From: Apostichopus japonicus
Lineage: Eukaryota; Echinodermata; Holothuroidea; Aspidochirotida; Stichopodidae
Direction of reading: 5' to 3'
NCBI RefSeq assembly: GCF_037975245.1
Contig: NC_092576.1
Location: 11,702,111-11,766,110 of the forward strand
DNA: 64,000 nucleotides
Positions 47,506-59,000 of the stretch are shown one piece after another (positions within the stretch are counted from its first letter, which is position 1; every line of letters begins with the position of its first letter). Below the pieces are notes generated by a model. The model did not search any database, was not told the origin of the DNA, and saw only the letters and a list, made by a program, of their open reading frames with translations. A program made the translations under genes and the position numbers.

Positions 47506-48354
47506 TTGATTGATATGCATACTTCATTAAGTATCACCGGTATTCAGTCTTCGGTCAAATCTTCTCACCTCACCTTCAGCGTAGCTAATACTACTTCTCA
47601 GTATCAAACCCTACTACATCAGTTTCCCAACCTCACCAAACCAAACCGTCAGAGCGCAACTGTCAAACACGACGTGACCCATCACATTGTCACCAAAGGC
47701 CCGGCGGTGTTTGCTCGTCCTAGACGTCTCGCTCCAGATAGACTCAACATCGCCAAAGACGAATTCGAGCACATGATTGAGCTCGGAATCATCCGTCCCT
47801 CAAAAAGTTCCTGGTCCTCGCCTCTACACATGGTGCCTAGGAAGTCCGGCGACTGGCGACCTTGCGGCGACTACAGGGCTCTCAACAATGCCACCGTACC
47901 TGACAGATACCCAATACCGCACATCCACGATTTTACCGGCACACTTTACGGTAAACAGGTATTTTCAAAGATCGACCTTGTACGTGCATACCATCACATC
48001 CCGGTCGAGCCTGCGGATATCGCCAAGACAGCCATTACAACGCCGTTTGGACTGTTCGAATTTGTCAAGATGCCTTTAGGACTCAAGAATGCAGCACAAA
48101 AATTTCAACGTTTTATCGATGAAGTCGTTCGCGGTTTGCCGTTTGTCTATGCTTATCTTGACGATCTTCTCATAGCTAGTGCCAACTCCGAGGAGCATGT
48201 TCTCCATCTTAGTCAGCTTTTTCAACGGTTGGATGATTATGGCATTGTCTTGAGCCCTAGTAGGTGTCTATTTGGTGCATCGTCTCTTGATTTCTTAGGT
48301 CATCGCGTAGACTCTCATGGTAATCGTTTGCCAGAGAAAGTTCGTGCCGTCTAG
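47506..48354 (+). CDS. Gypsy reverse transcriptase
   Basis: 282-codon open stretch. Motifs: [44 protein letters not shown] and [11 protein letters not shown] (catalytic YLDD). A TAG at 48352 separates it from RNase H. Confidence 0.85.
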   Translation: MIDMHTSLSITGIQSSVKSSHLTFSVANTTSQYQTLLHQFPNLTKPNRQSATVKHDVTHHIVTKGPAVFARPRRLAPDRLNIAKDEFEHMIELGIIRPSKSSWSSPLHMVPRKSGDWRPCGDYRALNNATVPDRYPIPHIHDFTGTLYGKQVFSKIDLVRAYHHIPVEPADIAKTAITTPFGLFEFVKMPLGLKNAAQKFQRFIDEVVRGLPFVYAYLDDLLIASANSEEHVLHLSQLFQRLDDYGIVLSPSRCLFGASSLDFLGHRVDSHGNRLPEKVRAV

Positions 48355-49065
48355 GATTTCCCTCCCCCACAGTCACTCACTCAGTTAAGAGAATTTTTAG
48401 GTTTGGCAAACTTTTACAGAAGGTTTATTCCTCATTGTGCTGACCTCATGCAACCCTTGACGGATTTGTTGTCCTCTAAGGTTAAGAACAAGCCTATCAA
48501 ATTGACAGAATTCCAAGTTGCCGGTTATGAGAACATCAAGTCATCTCTAGCTCAGGTTACATTATTACATCATCCTGTGCAACAGGCCTCTATTTGTCTC
48601 ATGATGGATGCTTCTGATTTTGCTGTTGGTGGTGTTTTACAGCAGTGGATCAATGGTAATTGGCATCCCCTTTCCTTCTTCTCGAAACGCTTACAGAAAG
48701 CTGAATCAAAGTATAGTGCTTTTGGTCGTGAACTTTTGGCCGTCTATTTGAGCATTCGTTATTTCCGTCACATGCTAGAAGGCAGAGTTTTCATCGTTTA
48801 CACAGATCACAAACCACTAACCTTCGCACTCAACTCAAAGCCTGACCGCTACTCTCCCCGTGAAATCCGCCATCTTAATTACATTTCTCAGTACACGACG
48901 GATATTCGCCACATCTCTGGACGGGACAATGTAATAGCCGATTCTCTATCTCGCAATGTCTTTGGTCTAACCACATCTCCAGTGAATTTTGCAGCAATGG
49001 CCTCCGCTCAACAAAGAGGAGCTTCACAGGCTACGGAACTCGTCTACATTAACCATCAAGGATGA
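48355..49065 (+). CDS. Gypsy RT connection and RNase H
   Basis: [16 protein letters not shown] starts the connection region; RNase H shows [43 protein letters not shown] and [11 protein letters not shown]. Same frame as the RT, after the stop. Confidence 0.85.
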   Translation, partial: DFPPPQSLTQLREFLGLANFYRRFIPHCADLMQPLTDLLSSKVKNKPIKLTEFQVAGYENIKSSLAQVTLLHHPVQQASICLMMDASDFAVGGVLQQWINGNWHPLSFFSKRLQKAESKYSAFGRELLAVYLSIRYFRHMLEGRVFIVYTDHKPLTFALNSKPDRYSPREIRHLNYISQYTTDIRHISGRDNVIADSLSRNVFGLTTSPVNFAAMASAQQRGASQATELVYINHQG

Positions 49066-50008
49066 ACCACTATCCACTTCGGACGGCACCATTACCTGTG
49101 ATCTCTCCACTGGCACGGCCAGACCTTATGTGCCACTGCAATTTCGTCGTGCTATTTTTGACTCGCTTCACTCGCTATCACATCCTGGCATCCGAGCAAC
49201 TCAACGCTTAATCACCCAACGCTATGTGTGGCCCAGCATCAACAAAGATGTCAGAAATTGGTGTAGATCATGCCTCAAATGTCAACAGGTTAAGGTACAG
49301 CGTCATACCAAGGCGCCGGTTGGTACCTTTCCCGCTACGACGGCACTTTTCCAGCATATCCACATGGACATCGTTGGTCCATTGCCACCTTTTGATGGAA
49401 AATCTTACCTCTTAACGATCATCGACAGATTTACCAGATGGCCAGAAGCTATACCGATCCCTGACCTCACTGCTCAAACTGTAGCGAAACAGTTCGTCCA
49501 ACGATGGATCCCGATTTTTGGTGTACCATCCATCATCACAACCGACAGGGGAGCTCAATTTGAGTCAGCACTTTTCCGACAGCTCAACCACCTTTTAGGT
49601 ACTCAACGCATCAGAACTACGGCATACCACCCTGCTGCCAATGGCCTAGTCGAACGTTTTCACCGAAAACTCAAATCATCACTCAAAGCTACTGGTTCAC
49701 CCCATTGGACTGAGGTACTTCCATTGGTACTTTTAGGAATACGATCTTCACTCAAAGTCGATCTCCAGTGTTCTGCTGCAGAAATGGTTTTTGGCACCAC
49801 TCTCGCCTTACCTTCTGACTTCATCTCCTCAACTACACAGGACACTTTGCCTGATCCTACCAACTATGTTAGTCGACTTCGACAATATATGGCTAAACTC
49901 CGCCCAGCATTGACCAGACCCTCTTCTAAACCAACTCACATCCATGCTGACTTAGCATCATGTACTCATGTTTGGGTTCGGAATGACGCTGTCCGTACTC
50001 CCTTATAA
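49053..50008 (+). CDS. Gypsy integrase
   Basis: HHCC zinc-binding region ([24 protein letters not shown]) and DDE core with [18 protein letters not shown] and NGLVERFHR. It is in a different frame from RNase H and ends at a stop. Confidence 0.85.
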
Positions 50009-50305
50009 CGACACTACCATGGACCTTACGCTGTCATCACACGTCATGACAAATTTTTCGTTTTGAACATCCATGGCAAGCGACAGACCATTAGCATCGA
50101 TAGGTTAAAGCCAGCGCATCTCGACGACAACTTCTTCAAGGTTGGACAACCCACCTCTACTCAAAGCGACAAGCCAGTGAAAGTTCCACGCACTCTCCCA
50201 GCTACGCCTGTTCCAGACACACAACCGGATACTGTTCGGGTCACACGCTCTGGTCGACACGTTCATTGGCTGCGCCGTTTTGTTCAAATCATCAATATGG
50301 ACTGA
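50009..50305 (+). CDS. Gypsy integrase C-terminal GPY/F-like tail
   Basis: After the stop, HGPYAVITRHDKFFVLN and ISIDRLKPAHLDD match the GPY/F-like integrase end. The remainder is low-complexity Pro/Thr. Confidence 0.65.
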   Translation, partial: RHYHGPYAVITRHDKFFVLNIHGKRQTISIDRLKPAHLDDNFFKVGQPTSTQSDKPVKVPRTLPATPVPDTQPDTVRVTRSGRHVHWLRRFVQIINMD

Positions 50306-50368
50306 ATCGCAGTATGTGTTTGATTATTTTCCACCATGTTGAACATTTTTATCGCTTGCTTTCATCCT

Positions 50369-50547
50369 GTCGAGTATAGCCTAACGCGCTATTACATCAC
50401 CATAGCTGGATATTTATCTTCGCGGGATATTACTTTCCAAGGATTTACGTGAGTGCAATTACCACTTCGAGATAGTTCACCAGAAGCCACAAAGAACACA
50501 TAGGGGTAAGTCATAACCTCTGCCCTTAATTATTATAATCATTATAA
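50369..50547 (+). repeat. 3' LTR
   Basis: Direct copy of 45555-45737, differing by a few substitutions and a 4-bp deletion near AACACATAGGGG. Confidence 0.9.
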
Positions 50548-50742
50548 CATAACCACAGACCCTCTACTCCCGTGGCATATCACACCGACAAATAAATTAA
50601 CTCTACTCAAACGCGAACCATTGTACATTCTGCTGCTAGACTGTTTCTTTTTGAGTGTAGCAAAGTGGCCTTGTGAAATGTGGTATGTGATGAGCGATTC
50701 AGTGCATCAGCTGCTAGTTGATATTGTAATGAATCTCATGTA

Positions 50743-50820
50743 TGCAGACCCCAGCCAATGAGAAGCGAGGTATGCAAATGATGGCCTTTACCGCGCTGGG
50801 AAAAAAATCTCGCATCCTGC
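50743..50820 (+). repeat. Copy of the CTSB upstream block
   Basis: Carries CCAGCCAATGAGAAGCG, TATGCAAATGATGG and CCTTTACCGCGCTGGG. About 56 bp match the reverse complement of 40985-41040 with one difference. No gene follows that I can recognise. Confidence 0.75.
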
Positions 50821-51019
50821 CCTACTATATTACCTGCGATTGTTTGTTTGTTTTCCTAAACCGGTGTGAAGTTAGATACTTATTCCCCGTTCCTCGTTCG
50901 ATATTCGCGAATGAGTAACTGCTACCTATTCAGTTACGTATTCGACAATGGTATCGACGTAATACCTCTGGCAAGAAAAAAGCTTTCTTACAAGATGTTC
51001 ATCATTTGGTCGTGGAAAG

Positions 51020-52216
51020 AGGTTTAACTCTAATGACTATACAGAATGGTACCATAATGCATCTTGTCCGGTCCAAATAGTTCTTGACCAACTAAAATGA
51101 CCAGTAATTCATCAGTTCCTAAATTAATTTAACGGGACCTGAAAAAATCACTCTAGGCCCTCATCAAGACTAGCACGCCTTGGACCACCTAACCGATGGG
51201 TCATAGGAATTCTTAACACATTGTAGAAGGATACCATAATGCGTCTTGCCCGGTCAAAAGAGTGCTTGACCAATTAAAATGACCACTAAATCAACAATTT
51301 TTTAAATGAGTGTAACGGGAACTGAAATAAAAACCTTTAGGCCCTAATCAAAACCAGCACGCCTTGGACCACCCAACCAATGGGTTATAGGAATTCTTAA
51401 CACATTGTAGAAGGATACCATAATGCGTCTTGCCCGGTCAAAAGAGTGCTTGACCAATTAAAATGACCACTAAATCAACAATTTTTTAAATGAGTGTAAC
51501 GGGAACTGAAATAAAAACCTTTAGGCCCTAATCAAAACCAGCACGCCTTGGACCACCCAACCAATGGGTCATATGAACTCCAAAGATATTGTATAAGGGT
51601 ACCAAAATGCGTCCTGCCCGGTCCAAAGAGTGCTTGACCAATTAAACTGACCACTAAATCATCACTTCGTTAATGAATGTAAATGAACCTGCAAAAATCT
51701 TTAGGCCCCAGTCAAGACCAGCACGCCTTGTACCACCTAACCAATGGGTCATAGGAAGTCCAAGGACATTGTAGACGGGTACCATAATGCGTCTTGCCCG
51801 GTCCAAAGAGTGCTTGGCCAATTTAAATGACCACTAAATCATTACTTCTTTAATAAGTGTAACGGGACCACGAATAAGCTTTGGGCCCTAATCCATGCAG
51901 CACGCCTTAGATCACCAAACCGATGGTTAACATGAACTCTAAGGACATTGTAGAAGAGTACCATAATGCGTCTTGCCCGGTCCAAAGAGTGCTTGACCAA
52001 TTTAAATGACCACTAAATCATCACTTCGTTAATGAATGCAAATGGAACTGCAAAAATCTTTAGGCCCAAGTCAAGACCAGCACGCCTTGGACCACCTAAC
52101 CAATGGGTCCTAGGAAGTCCAAGGACATTGAAGAAGGGTACCATAATGCGTCTTGCCCGGTCCAAAGAGTGCTTGGCCAATTTAAATGACCACTAAATCA
52201 TTACTTCTTTAATGAG
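51020..52216. repeat. ~180-bp satellite, about 6.5 copies
   Basis: Units marked by GCACGCCTTGGACCACC start at 51173, 51357, 51541, 51721, 51900 and 52080. Each has ACCATAATGCGTCTTGCCC and GAGTGCTTGACCAATT. Copies two and three are nearly identical; outer ones are more diverged. No ORF. Confidence 0.92.
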
Positions 52217-52310
52217 TGTTTGGTGATCCAAGGCGTGCTGCATGGATTGGGACCCAAAGCTTTTTCGTGGTCCCGTTTCACTCATTAAAGAAGTAATGAT
52301 TTAATGGCCA
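52171..52310. repeat. Fold-back end of the satellite
   Basis: The last unit turns back on itself: ACTAAATCATTACTTCTTTA at 52190-52210 is followed by its near-inverse TAAAGAAGTAATGATTTAAT at 52285-52305, with an inverted GGTGATCCAAGGCGTGCTG between. Confidence 0.85.
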
Positions 52311-52600
52311 CGTCTCTCCATCCACTCGTGACGACCGCAGTGCATAGGCCTATTATGTGTAAAACCTTCAGACTATACATAACACAAACAATAAAGGAAA
52401 TTATGCAGACCATGCATCAAGTAAATATCCTCTTTTCAAACCCCTCCCTCACCGCCACCCCACCCACCTTGGCCCACGTCTCTCCTTCCACTCGAATCGA
52501 CCGCAGTGTATAGGCCTATTATGTGTAAAACCTTCAAACTATACATAACACAAACAATAAAAGGAAATTATGCAGACCGCATCAAGTAAATGCTAAAGAA
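52304..52600. repeat. Direct duplication, two ~175-bp copies
   Basis: CACGTCTCTCC, ACCGCAGTG, TAGGCCTATTATGTGT and GGAAATTATGCAGACC occur in both copies (from 52304 and 52477), separated by a C-rich stretch. Confidence 0.85.
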
Positions 52601-52619
52601 TATTACTTTTTTTGCGAAA

Positions 52620-53450
52620 TAAAACCTAGGTTACAAAATGACTAATAACGGAGAACCGAAATGAGGCGATGCCATATGATGACCTGGGCCAGGGGGGGGG
52701 GGGGACACACTATTCGCTAGACTATCCAACCGTTGGTTGTATATGCAGTCGGAAGAAACCGTTTTTTATTTTTCCATCCATTACCCCTCCCCTCCTTCCC
52801 CAACATTCCCTCGATCCACTTCTACACCATCTTAAACACCAGAATAATATTAAATTATAACTTTCGAGATTTTATTATTTTGGTTGGGATTTTAACATAA
52901 ACAAAACATACGGCAAGAGAGAGCAACGGGGAAAACACACTGTTTAGGAGCGTACAATGCCCCGCCCCTCTCATTTGCATGTGACGAGGCGTAATGACCA
53001 CGGAAGGGTGACTATATCGGCGCAAAAAAAGGCGCAAAACGTCATCTTTTTAATCTATATGTAAAGGAAAGAAATGAGTGAAGATATACTGATATACTTG
53101 TCAAAGTAAAAAGAATTTAGCAGGCTGACCCGAATAGAAAAGTTCTCTCCATTAAAGTTGTAACATTCCCATTATAAAGATATCAGTTTTTCTTTACTTC
53201 ATATTTCAGAAAATAAGCCGATAATATCTCATTTACACGTCTCAATTGTTGTACGAAAATTTGTAGTAATGATTTAGTGGTCATTCAATGGTCTTGTAAA
53301 ATATTGAATTTTCCCAATTGGTGTGTATCTACGTCTCATATAAAGGGATTTTGTTTTTCTCTCCAGACTGCAGGGTTGTGTAGATTTTCTTATAAAAGTG
53401 GTGAGTCCTGGATAACGTACAATTATGGATGATAGCATTCCCCGAAGAAA
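52620..53450. other. Intergenic, no gene seen
   Basis: Poly-G at 52692-52704. No supported feature. Confidence 0.4.
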
Positions 53451-53454
53451 CAAT

Positions 53455-53935
53455 TTAGCGGTGATGAAAGAGGCTCAATTGGGGTGCTGTGTAGGGTACA
53501 GACACCCAAAGAGGCAGTGAGACATGTGACTTTGATTTGAGGGGGTAAATCACAAAATTACACCAAAACTGTTCGACAAATGGATCCTCCGTGCAGTATT
53601 TTTTGAAATGTTTATCAACGCAAGGGCAGCTTTTCTGCATAATATTTTCTACATTTTTCAACATAAGAGCACTTTTTATTTCACAGTTTATTTCCCTTTT
53701 TTTTGTTTTTTGTTTTTGCAAGAGAACGATATTTTAAAAATAACAAACTGAAAGGCACTATATAATTACAGATAATAGACAAAGTTATCATCCATTTACA
53801 GCGTAGTCCTGTATGGGTATGTTCTAATTTATGAAAAGGGGCACTTTTGAGGTTTCTAACTACATTGGGGGTGTGGGTGGGATGGGGTGGTGGTGGAAGG
53901 GGACGGGCCCTCTGATTCGTCGGCTCCACCGTCAA
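53455..53935. repeat. Dispersed repeat, copy 2
   Basis: Shares blocks with 22690-22890 (see there); G-rich end GGGGGTGTGGGTGGG and GTCGGCTCCACC. It lies about 70 bp beyond the stop codon of SLCO copy B. Confidence 0.45.
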
Positions 53936-54004
53936 CGATTAACATCAACACATTATTAATGTCAGTGTGTGGTTATGTCTTCTTCATTGATGTCGTCCCT
54001 GTCG

Positions 54005-54357
54005 TTATTTCTTCTTGTCATCAGTCGTCGCTGATTCCTTGACCTCGTCTTCTGACGTCCCAAGGCCCTTCTCTGCATATGTTCTCTTCATACTAATATC
54101 ACTATCTTGGTCATTCAATGTTTCCTTATCTAAGGAAGGCGTGTCGTCTTCTTTGACGATTGGTTTGTGTGTGAAGTAAGACGCGGCAAAACAAAACAGA
54201 GAAACCACACGACAAGATATGATAAGCTTAAGAGTATAGTGCGCGAACTGTTCATTTTCATACATCCAACAAGTACCTGCGCCGTCGCAGCCATGCTCTC
54301 ATATCTTACAGATATCGTCAATTAAAACGCCGAATATGATTGGACCGGGAATCGAAC
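54005..54357 (-). pseudogene. SLCO: SLCO copy B last exon, one TGA
   Basis: 353 bp from TTTCAG to a TAG/TAA-type end at 54005. Reads SIPGPIIFGVLIDDICKI, TGA, EHGCDGAGTCWMYENEQF, TM12, and a charged tail ending DDKKK. The TGA stands where the family usually has Trp (CllW). Confidence 0.78.
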
Positions 54358-54587
54358 CTGAAATGGCAATAGAAAAGAGAGAAAAATAGAAGGGGGAAGA
54401 AAAACTGCATTTAGAACCGTTTTTGTAAAATGAACTTGCTTCTACTAGCTTAATGAAGACATTTTCAAAGTTTGCACGAGTGCGTCATATTACTTCTCCA
54501 GTATGTGAGGAGTGGTATATTGTTAAAGGAGGAGGAGGAGGGAGGAGGAAATTAGCTTCAAGTACGCCGCAGTTTATCCCACCACCA

Positions 54588-55557
54588 CACTGCAAAAACT
54601 GCGGTGTTAAAATATCGGTGTTAAAATTACGGTGTTAAATTGAGTGTTAAATTAACACCAGACAGAATATTTTGGAATAATGGGGTGTTAAACAAATTGG
54701 TGTTGTAAATTTTGGTGTTGAAATTCTAGGTGTTCAAATCTCGGTGTTTAAAGTCGGTGTTAAATTAACACCAAGCAGTATCGATTTCATCAGGCCTACG
54801 TAATCGGGTTGTACCAATTTATGGAAATTGATCGATTGTTTCTAGTATCTTATTGTAGGCTAAATTGTACCAAAACACAACAATAACTCCCAAAGCTGAC
54901 CTGGCATAGGATATTTTCAACACGAGTTGCCTAATTATTGATGACTGTAAGTTTGGCTGTTGATATGCAAATTAGATGCGATCCATTCAATTATGGTGGC
55001 TATAGTAATATATTTCGAAAAATAACATAATAAACGAGGTTATTGCAGGATTAATAATGTTATAAAAGTGTCTTATTAACTCAGTAACCGAATAAGCCAA
55101 TGAAATAACGAGATATATTTAGTTTTCTTGAATTCTTCAACAGATTTGGTATTCACTGTATACTTTTTGGAAAACTACAAAGATGAATAGTGTCAGATAA
55201 GTACAACTGTTATTCTTTGATGACGTAATGCTTTTTGCACGGACTCCATCATATTCATAAAGGAACTCTCTGCTAATATGATGGTATACCGGGTATGCAA
55301 TATGTATGTTGTGCCATTATATTGCACAGATTGCACCTTTTTCAACACCCAATGGATTTACAAGAAACAACACCACTGATATTTGAACTTTAAATCTCGG
55401 TGGTGTTGTTTTAAATTTTAACACCCAATAAGGTGTTGGAAAAGTACTCCAAGACCGGTGTTAATTTAACACCCACGGTGTGGTCATATATGTACACCGC
55501 CGGAGAATCAAATTCAACACCGTCGGTGTTAAATTCAACACCGGAGTTTTTGCAGTG
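54588..55557. mobile_element. MITE with CACTGCAAAAACT ends and GGTGTTAAA repeats
   Basis: Ends CACTGCAAAAACTGCGGTGTT and, inverted, CACTGCAAAAACTCCGGTGTT. Inside each end GGTGTTAAA or its complement TTTAACACC recurs 5-10 times. 970 bp, no ORF. Only a CA dinucleotide is shared by the flanks. It sits in the last intron of SLCO copy B. Confidence 0.8.
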
Positions 55558-55722
55558 CATGATCAAATAATAGTCGTACCATTGCGTAATCTTTGGAAAA
55601 ATTTCGATTTGATTCTCGATCACCAGGTGTCGGTCAAGCGGTTGTTTTATCATATATATTTTCTGCGTTCAACATAGAGCGGATAAACAGCTCTGTGCAA
55701 ATATTATAATAGGCTTGGCCTG

Positions 55723-55743
55723 ATATGGCTATATATATATATA
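55723..55743. repeat. (TA)n microsatellite
   Basis: Short TA run 35 bp from the SLCO copy B mini-exon donor. Confidence 0.7.
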
Positions 55744-55776
55744 CTGAACACTAAATTCACTACATTCAAATATTAC

Positions 55777-55822
55777 CTAAAGCTTTCAAAAGCGATGACT
55801 GAAGTCCAACGGCAAACGCCCT
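55777..55822 (-). CDS. SLCO: SLCO copy B mini-exon
   Basis: 46 bp between TTTTACAG and GTAATA: RAFAVGLQSSLLKAL, matching the OATP lrSfAlG.q..llR.lG segment. It joins in phase to the last exon (G + SIPGP). Confidence 0.75.
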
Positions 55823-56069
55823 CTGTAAAAAAATAAACCACTCTGTGGAAAGAGATGGATGAATTCAAATTAGAGGGCGTCTTTAAGTTGAATGAAAATC
55901 TGTGTATATTGTACAGTTTTATGCTCCATTGTTGAGATAAATCTAGCATTGAAATCATATTTGAAATGTACTGTGCTACAAACGGTGCTATGCGAACGTT
56001 AATATGCAGTTGTACAGATTTCACGTACCGTATATGATCAACACCGAAACTGTAGTGAAGATTGGCTGT

Positions 56070-59000
56070 TATAATAATAATAATAATAATTTATTCTTAT
56101 ATAACGCTTTACATCAAAAGAATGATCTCAAAGCAGCTTCACAGAAACGCATAAAAAATACAACTTAAAAAGTATTACAGCTTAAAAATAATACAATCTA
56201 AAAATATTGCATCCTAAGAATTACAGAAATAAATAACTAACAATAATTAATAAAAAACAATAAAATTCAGAAATTAAAGACAAAAGCAATAAAATATGAC
56301 AGCATACAATAAAACTAAAATACTAAACTATTACAGCCGAAAATTAGCAACAATAAGACTATCAAAACATAAATAGAAAATAAATTTCAATATAAAACAA
56401 TCAAAAGATGGTAACACAATCAATATGACTGGAGGTTTAAAAAGAATAATACTTTCGAAAAAGGTGAGTTTTAAGGTGTGCCTTAAAAACATTTAATGAT
56501 GGAGCTGCCCTGATGTCATTGGGGAGTGCATTCCATAGATCAGGTGCAAAATAGGCAAAGGATCGTGCGCCAAAGCTTTTTTGGGCGAATCTGCCAGGCT
56601 CTAGTCGTATCTCCATAGAATGTCTGTTCCTCTGTCGTGTGCGATTTGCAATCTGCATGGGCTCTGGAAGAGCCTGACGACTGATCAGAGAGCCAAGATT
56701 GTGAGGGGCAGTGCCATTTATAATATTGTAAGTTATGACTAGAGACTTAAATTCGATCCTTGCGGAGACAGGTAACCAATGAAGGTCAATCAATATGGGT
56801 GTGATGTGTTCGTGCCTCCTGCTCCGTGTAACCATGCGTGCTGCCGAGTTTTGAATCAATTGAAGACGTGCCAGTTGCTGTTGCTCAATTCCATATAATA
56901 AACTATTACAATAATCAAGGTGCGATGTAACAAATGCATGAATTAATCTTTCTGTGCTTGTGCGATCTAAGAGCTTACGAATTTTCCCAATACGATACAA
57001 TGAGTATGATGCTGACTGACAAATTTTTGAAACATGACTTGACATAGAACTGAATTCATCAAATTGCACTCCTAAATTTCTGACAACGGAAATGGGTTTA
57101 ATATGAGTAACACCAACTCTGAAACTAGATATGTCTGCTTGAACTTTTCGGAACTTACTGTGAAAATGAATTACTTCTGTTTTGCTATCATTGAGTACAA
57201 GTCGATTTGATGCCATCCACTCACGAATATCATCTATGCATTTTTCAGGTATGAATTTCCAGTCAGATAGATGTTTACACGAAAAATACAGTTGTGTATC
57301 ATCGGCAAAAAGCATAAAGTCAATATCATTGGCTAAAATAATGTCTTCGAGTGGGGATGTATACAAGGTAAAAAGAATCGGCCCAAGACCGCTTCCCTGT
57401 GGTACACCGCAAAATAATGGTTCATCGTCCGAATAACAATTGTCAATACAGACACGTTGAGTACGTCCTCGAAGATATGAATCGAACCACTTTAAAGCAA
57501 TACCATTTATGCCAAACCGATGCTCCAAAAGCTGCAGTAAAATATCGTGGTCAATTGTATCGAATGCGGCGGTAAGATCGAGTAGGACTAAAATGCACTC
57601 TTTATGATTGTCCATTGAAACTAGAATGTCATTTCTTACACGAAGCAACGCGGTTTCTGTGCTATGGTTTCTTCGGTATGCAGATTGAAATTTCGAATAA
57701 AGAGAGAATTGGTTAAAATATTCATCAATTTGATTAAAACACATGTTCTCTAAAAATTTATGTTCAAATAAAAGGTTGGAAACGGGACGATAATTTGATA
57801 AAACATCAGGATCCAGTCCGGGCTTTTTCAATAATGGTCTGACAAGAGCGCGTTTATGACGTCGCGGAACAGTCCCTGCTTCGAAGGAAGTGTTGGCAAT
57901 GTTAACGAGATCATCCACTAGTTCTGGTAGGCAAAGTTTAACGAGCTGAGTTGGCATCGGATCGAGCGCTGAAGATTTCGAGTTCATAGCTGAAATACGT
58001 TTGGTCGCGTCGTCACGGGTAATTGGCTTGAAGTTCGAAAAGCTATGACTAGGTGGGCACGGTGGTAAACTTGGCTTTGTAACATCATGGAATGTATCGC
58101 GTAATTTCCTGATCTTCCCACAGAAAAAGTCAGAGAAATCTTGCGCCATTTGCTGGGGATCGTTGTGCTTAGGTAGGATGGCACCAGTTGACTTCTTGTC
58201 TCCTGTGATCTCATCAACCACGGCAAACAGCTTCCTGGTGTTGGCGGACTGTATGCGAGAACGGTGGTACTGAGTTTTAGCTCTCTCGCATTCGTCATGG
58301 TAAGATGTTCGGGCACCATGGAATATTTGCTTGTTAATCTCCAGAGGTGAGCTGAGCCAAGCTCGTTCTAAACGGCGAACATTATTCCTCAGAAGTCGGA
58401 GTTCATCTGTGTACCACGGAGCTCGAGCTTTGTTCACAATTACCTTCTTTTTCGCAGGAGCAAGCATATCCATAACGTCAGACAGTTTCTTACCGAAGTT
58501 GACTGATAACGTGTCAACTGAAATGCCATACTCATCATCACTGTCAACAGGCTTGTATTTTTTAATCGCCTCTACCAGCTGGTCACTTCGGATAGATCGA
58601 ATGTTCCGTATAACACGTGTAGTTTTTGTCGCGTGGGGTCGTGAAATGTCCGTGATGAATTTTATCAAGCTATGATCAGAAGGTAGACTGTTGTCATTGG
58701 TGACATCACTGATGGTGCAGATTGGTGATTCGATCGAGCGGGTGATTACCAAGTCCAAAGTATGACCGCTAGCATGGGTCGATCCACGAACAAGTTGTAC
58801 AAGATTCATACTACAGAGTAAATCATGGAATTTCAAGGCGTCACCATTTGTAGCGTTGTCGACATGGATGTTGAAATCTCCAAGAATAATGAGGCGACCT
58901 GGTGAAATTACTAAAACCTCCAAAAATGATGCAAATTCAACCAGAAAGTCTACAGTTTTGCAACCATTGGTTCTTGACGGTGGGGGCCGGTAGATAAGTA

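Larger units (their letters stand above)
45555..50547 (+). mobile_element. Ty3/gypsy LTR retrotransposon, decayed
   Basis: Two LTRs of about 183 and 179 bp (45555-45737, 50369-50547) agree except for a few substitutions and a 4-bp gap. A primer-binding site follows the 5' LTR. Order is Gag, protease (DTGA), RT (YLDD), RNase H, integrase (zinc finger, DDE) and a GPY/F-like end, the Ty3/gypsy order. The frame is interrupted at several points (see the parts). No chromodomain or envelope was seen. No clear target duplication or polypurine tract before the 3' LTR was found. Confidence 0.9.

Noticed and set aside
54335-54357. tRNA B-box-like GGTTCGATTCCCGG on the minus strand
   Set aside because: It is the start of the SLCO copy B last exon (cag|GT TCG ATT CCC GGT CCA = SIPGP); no A box accompanies it.
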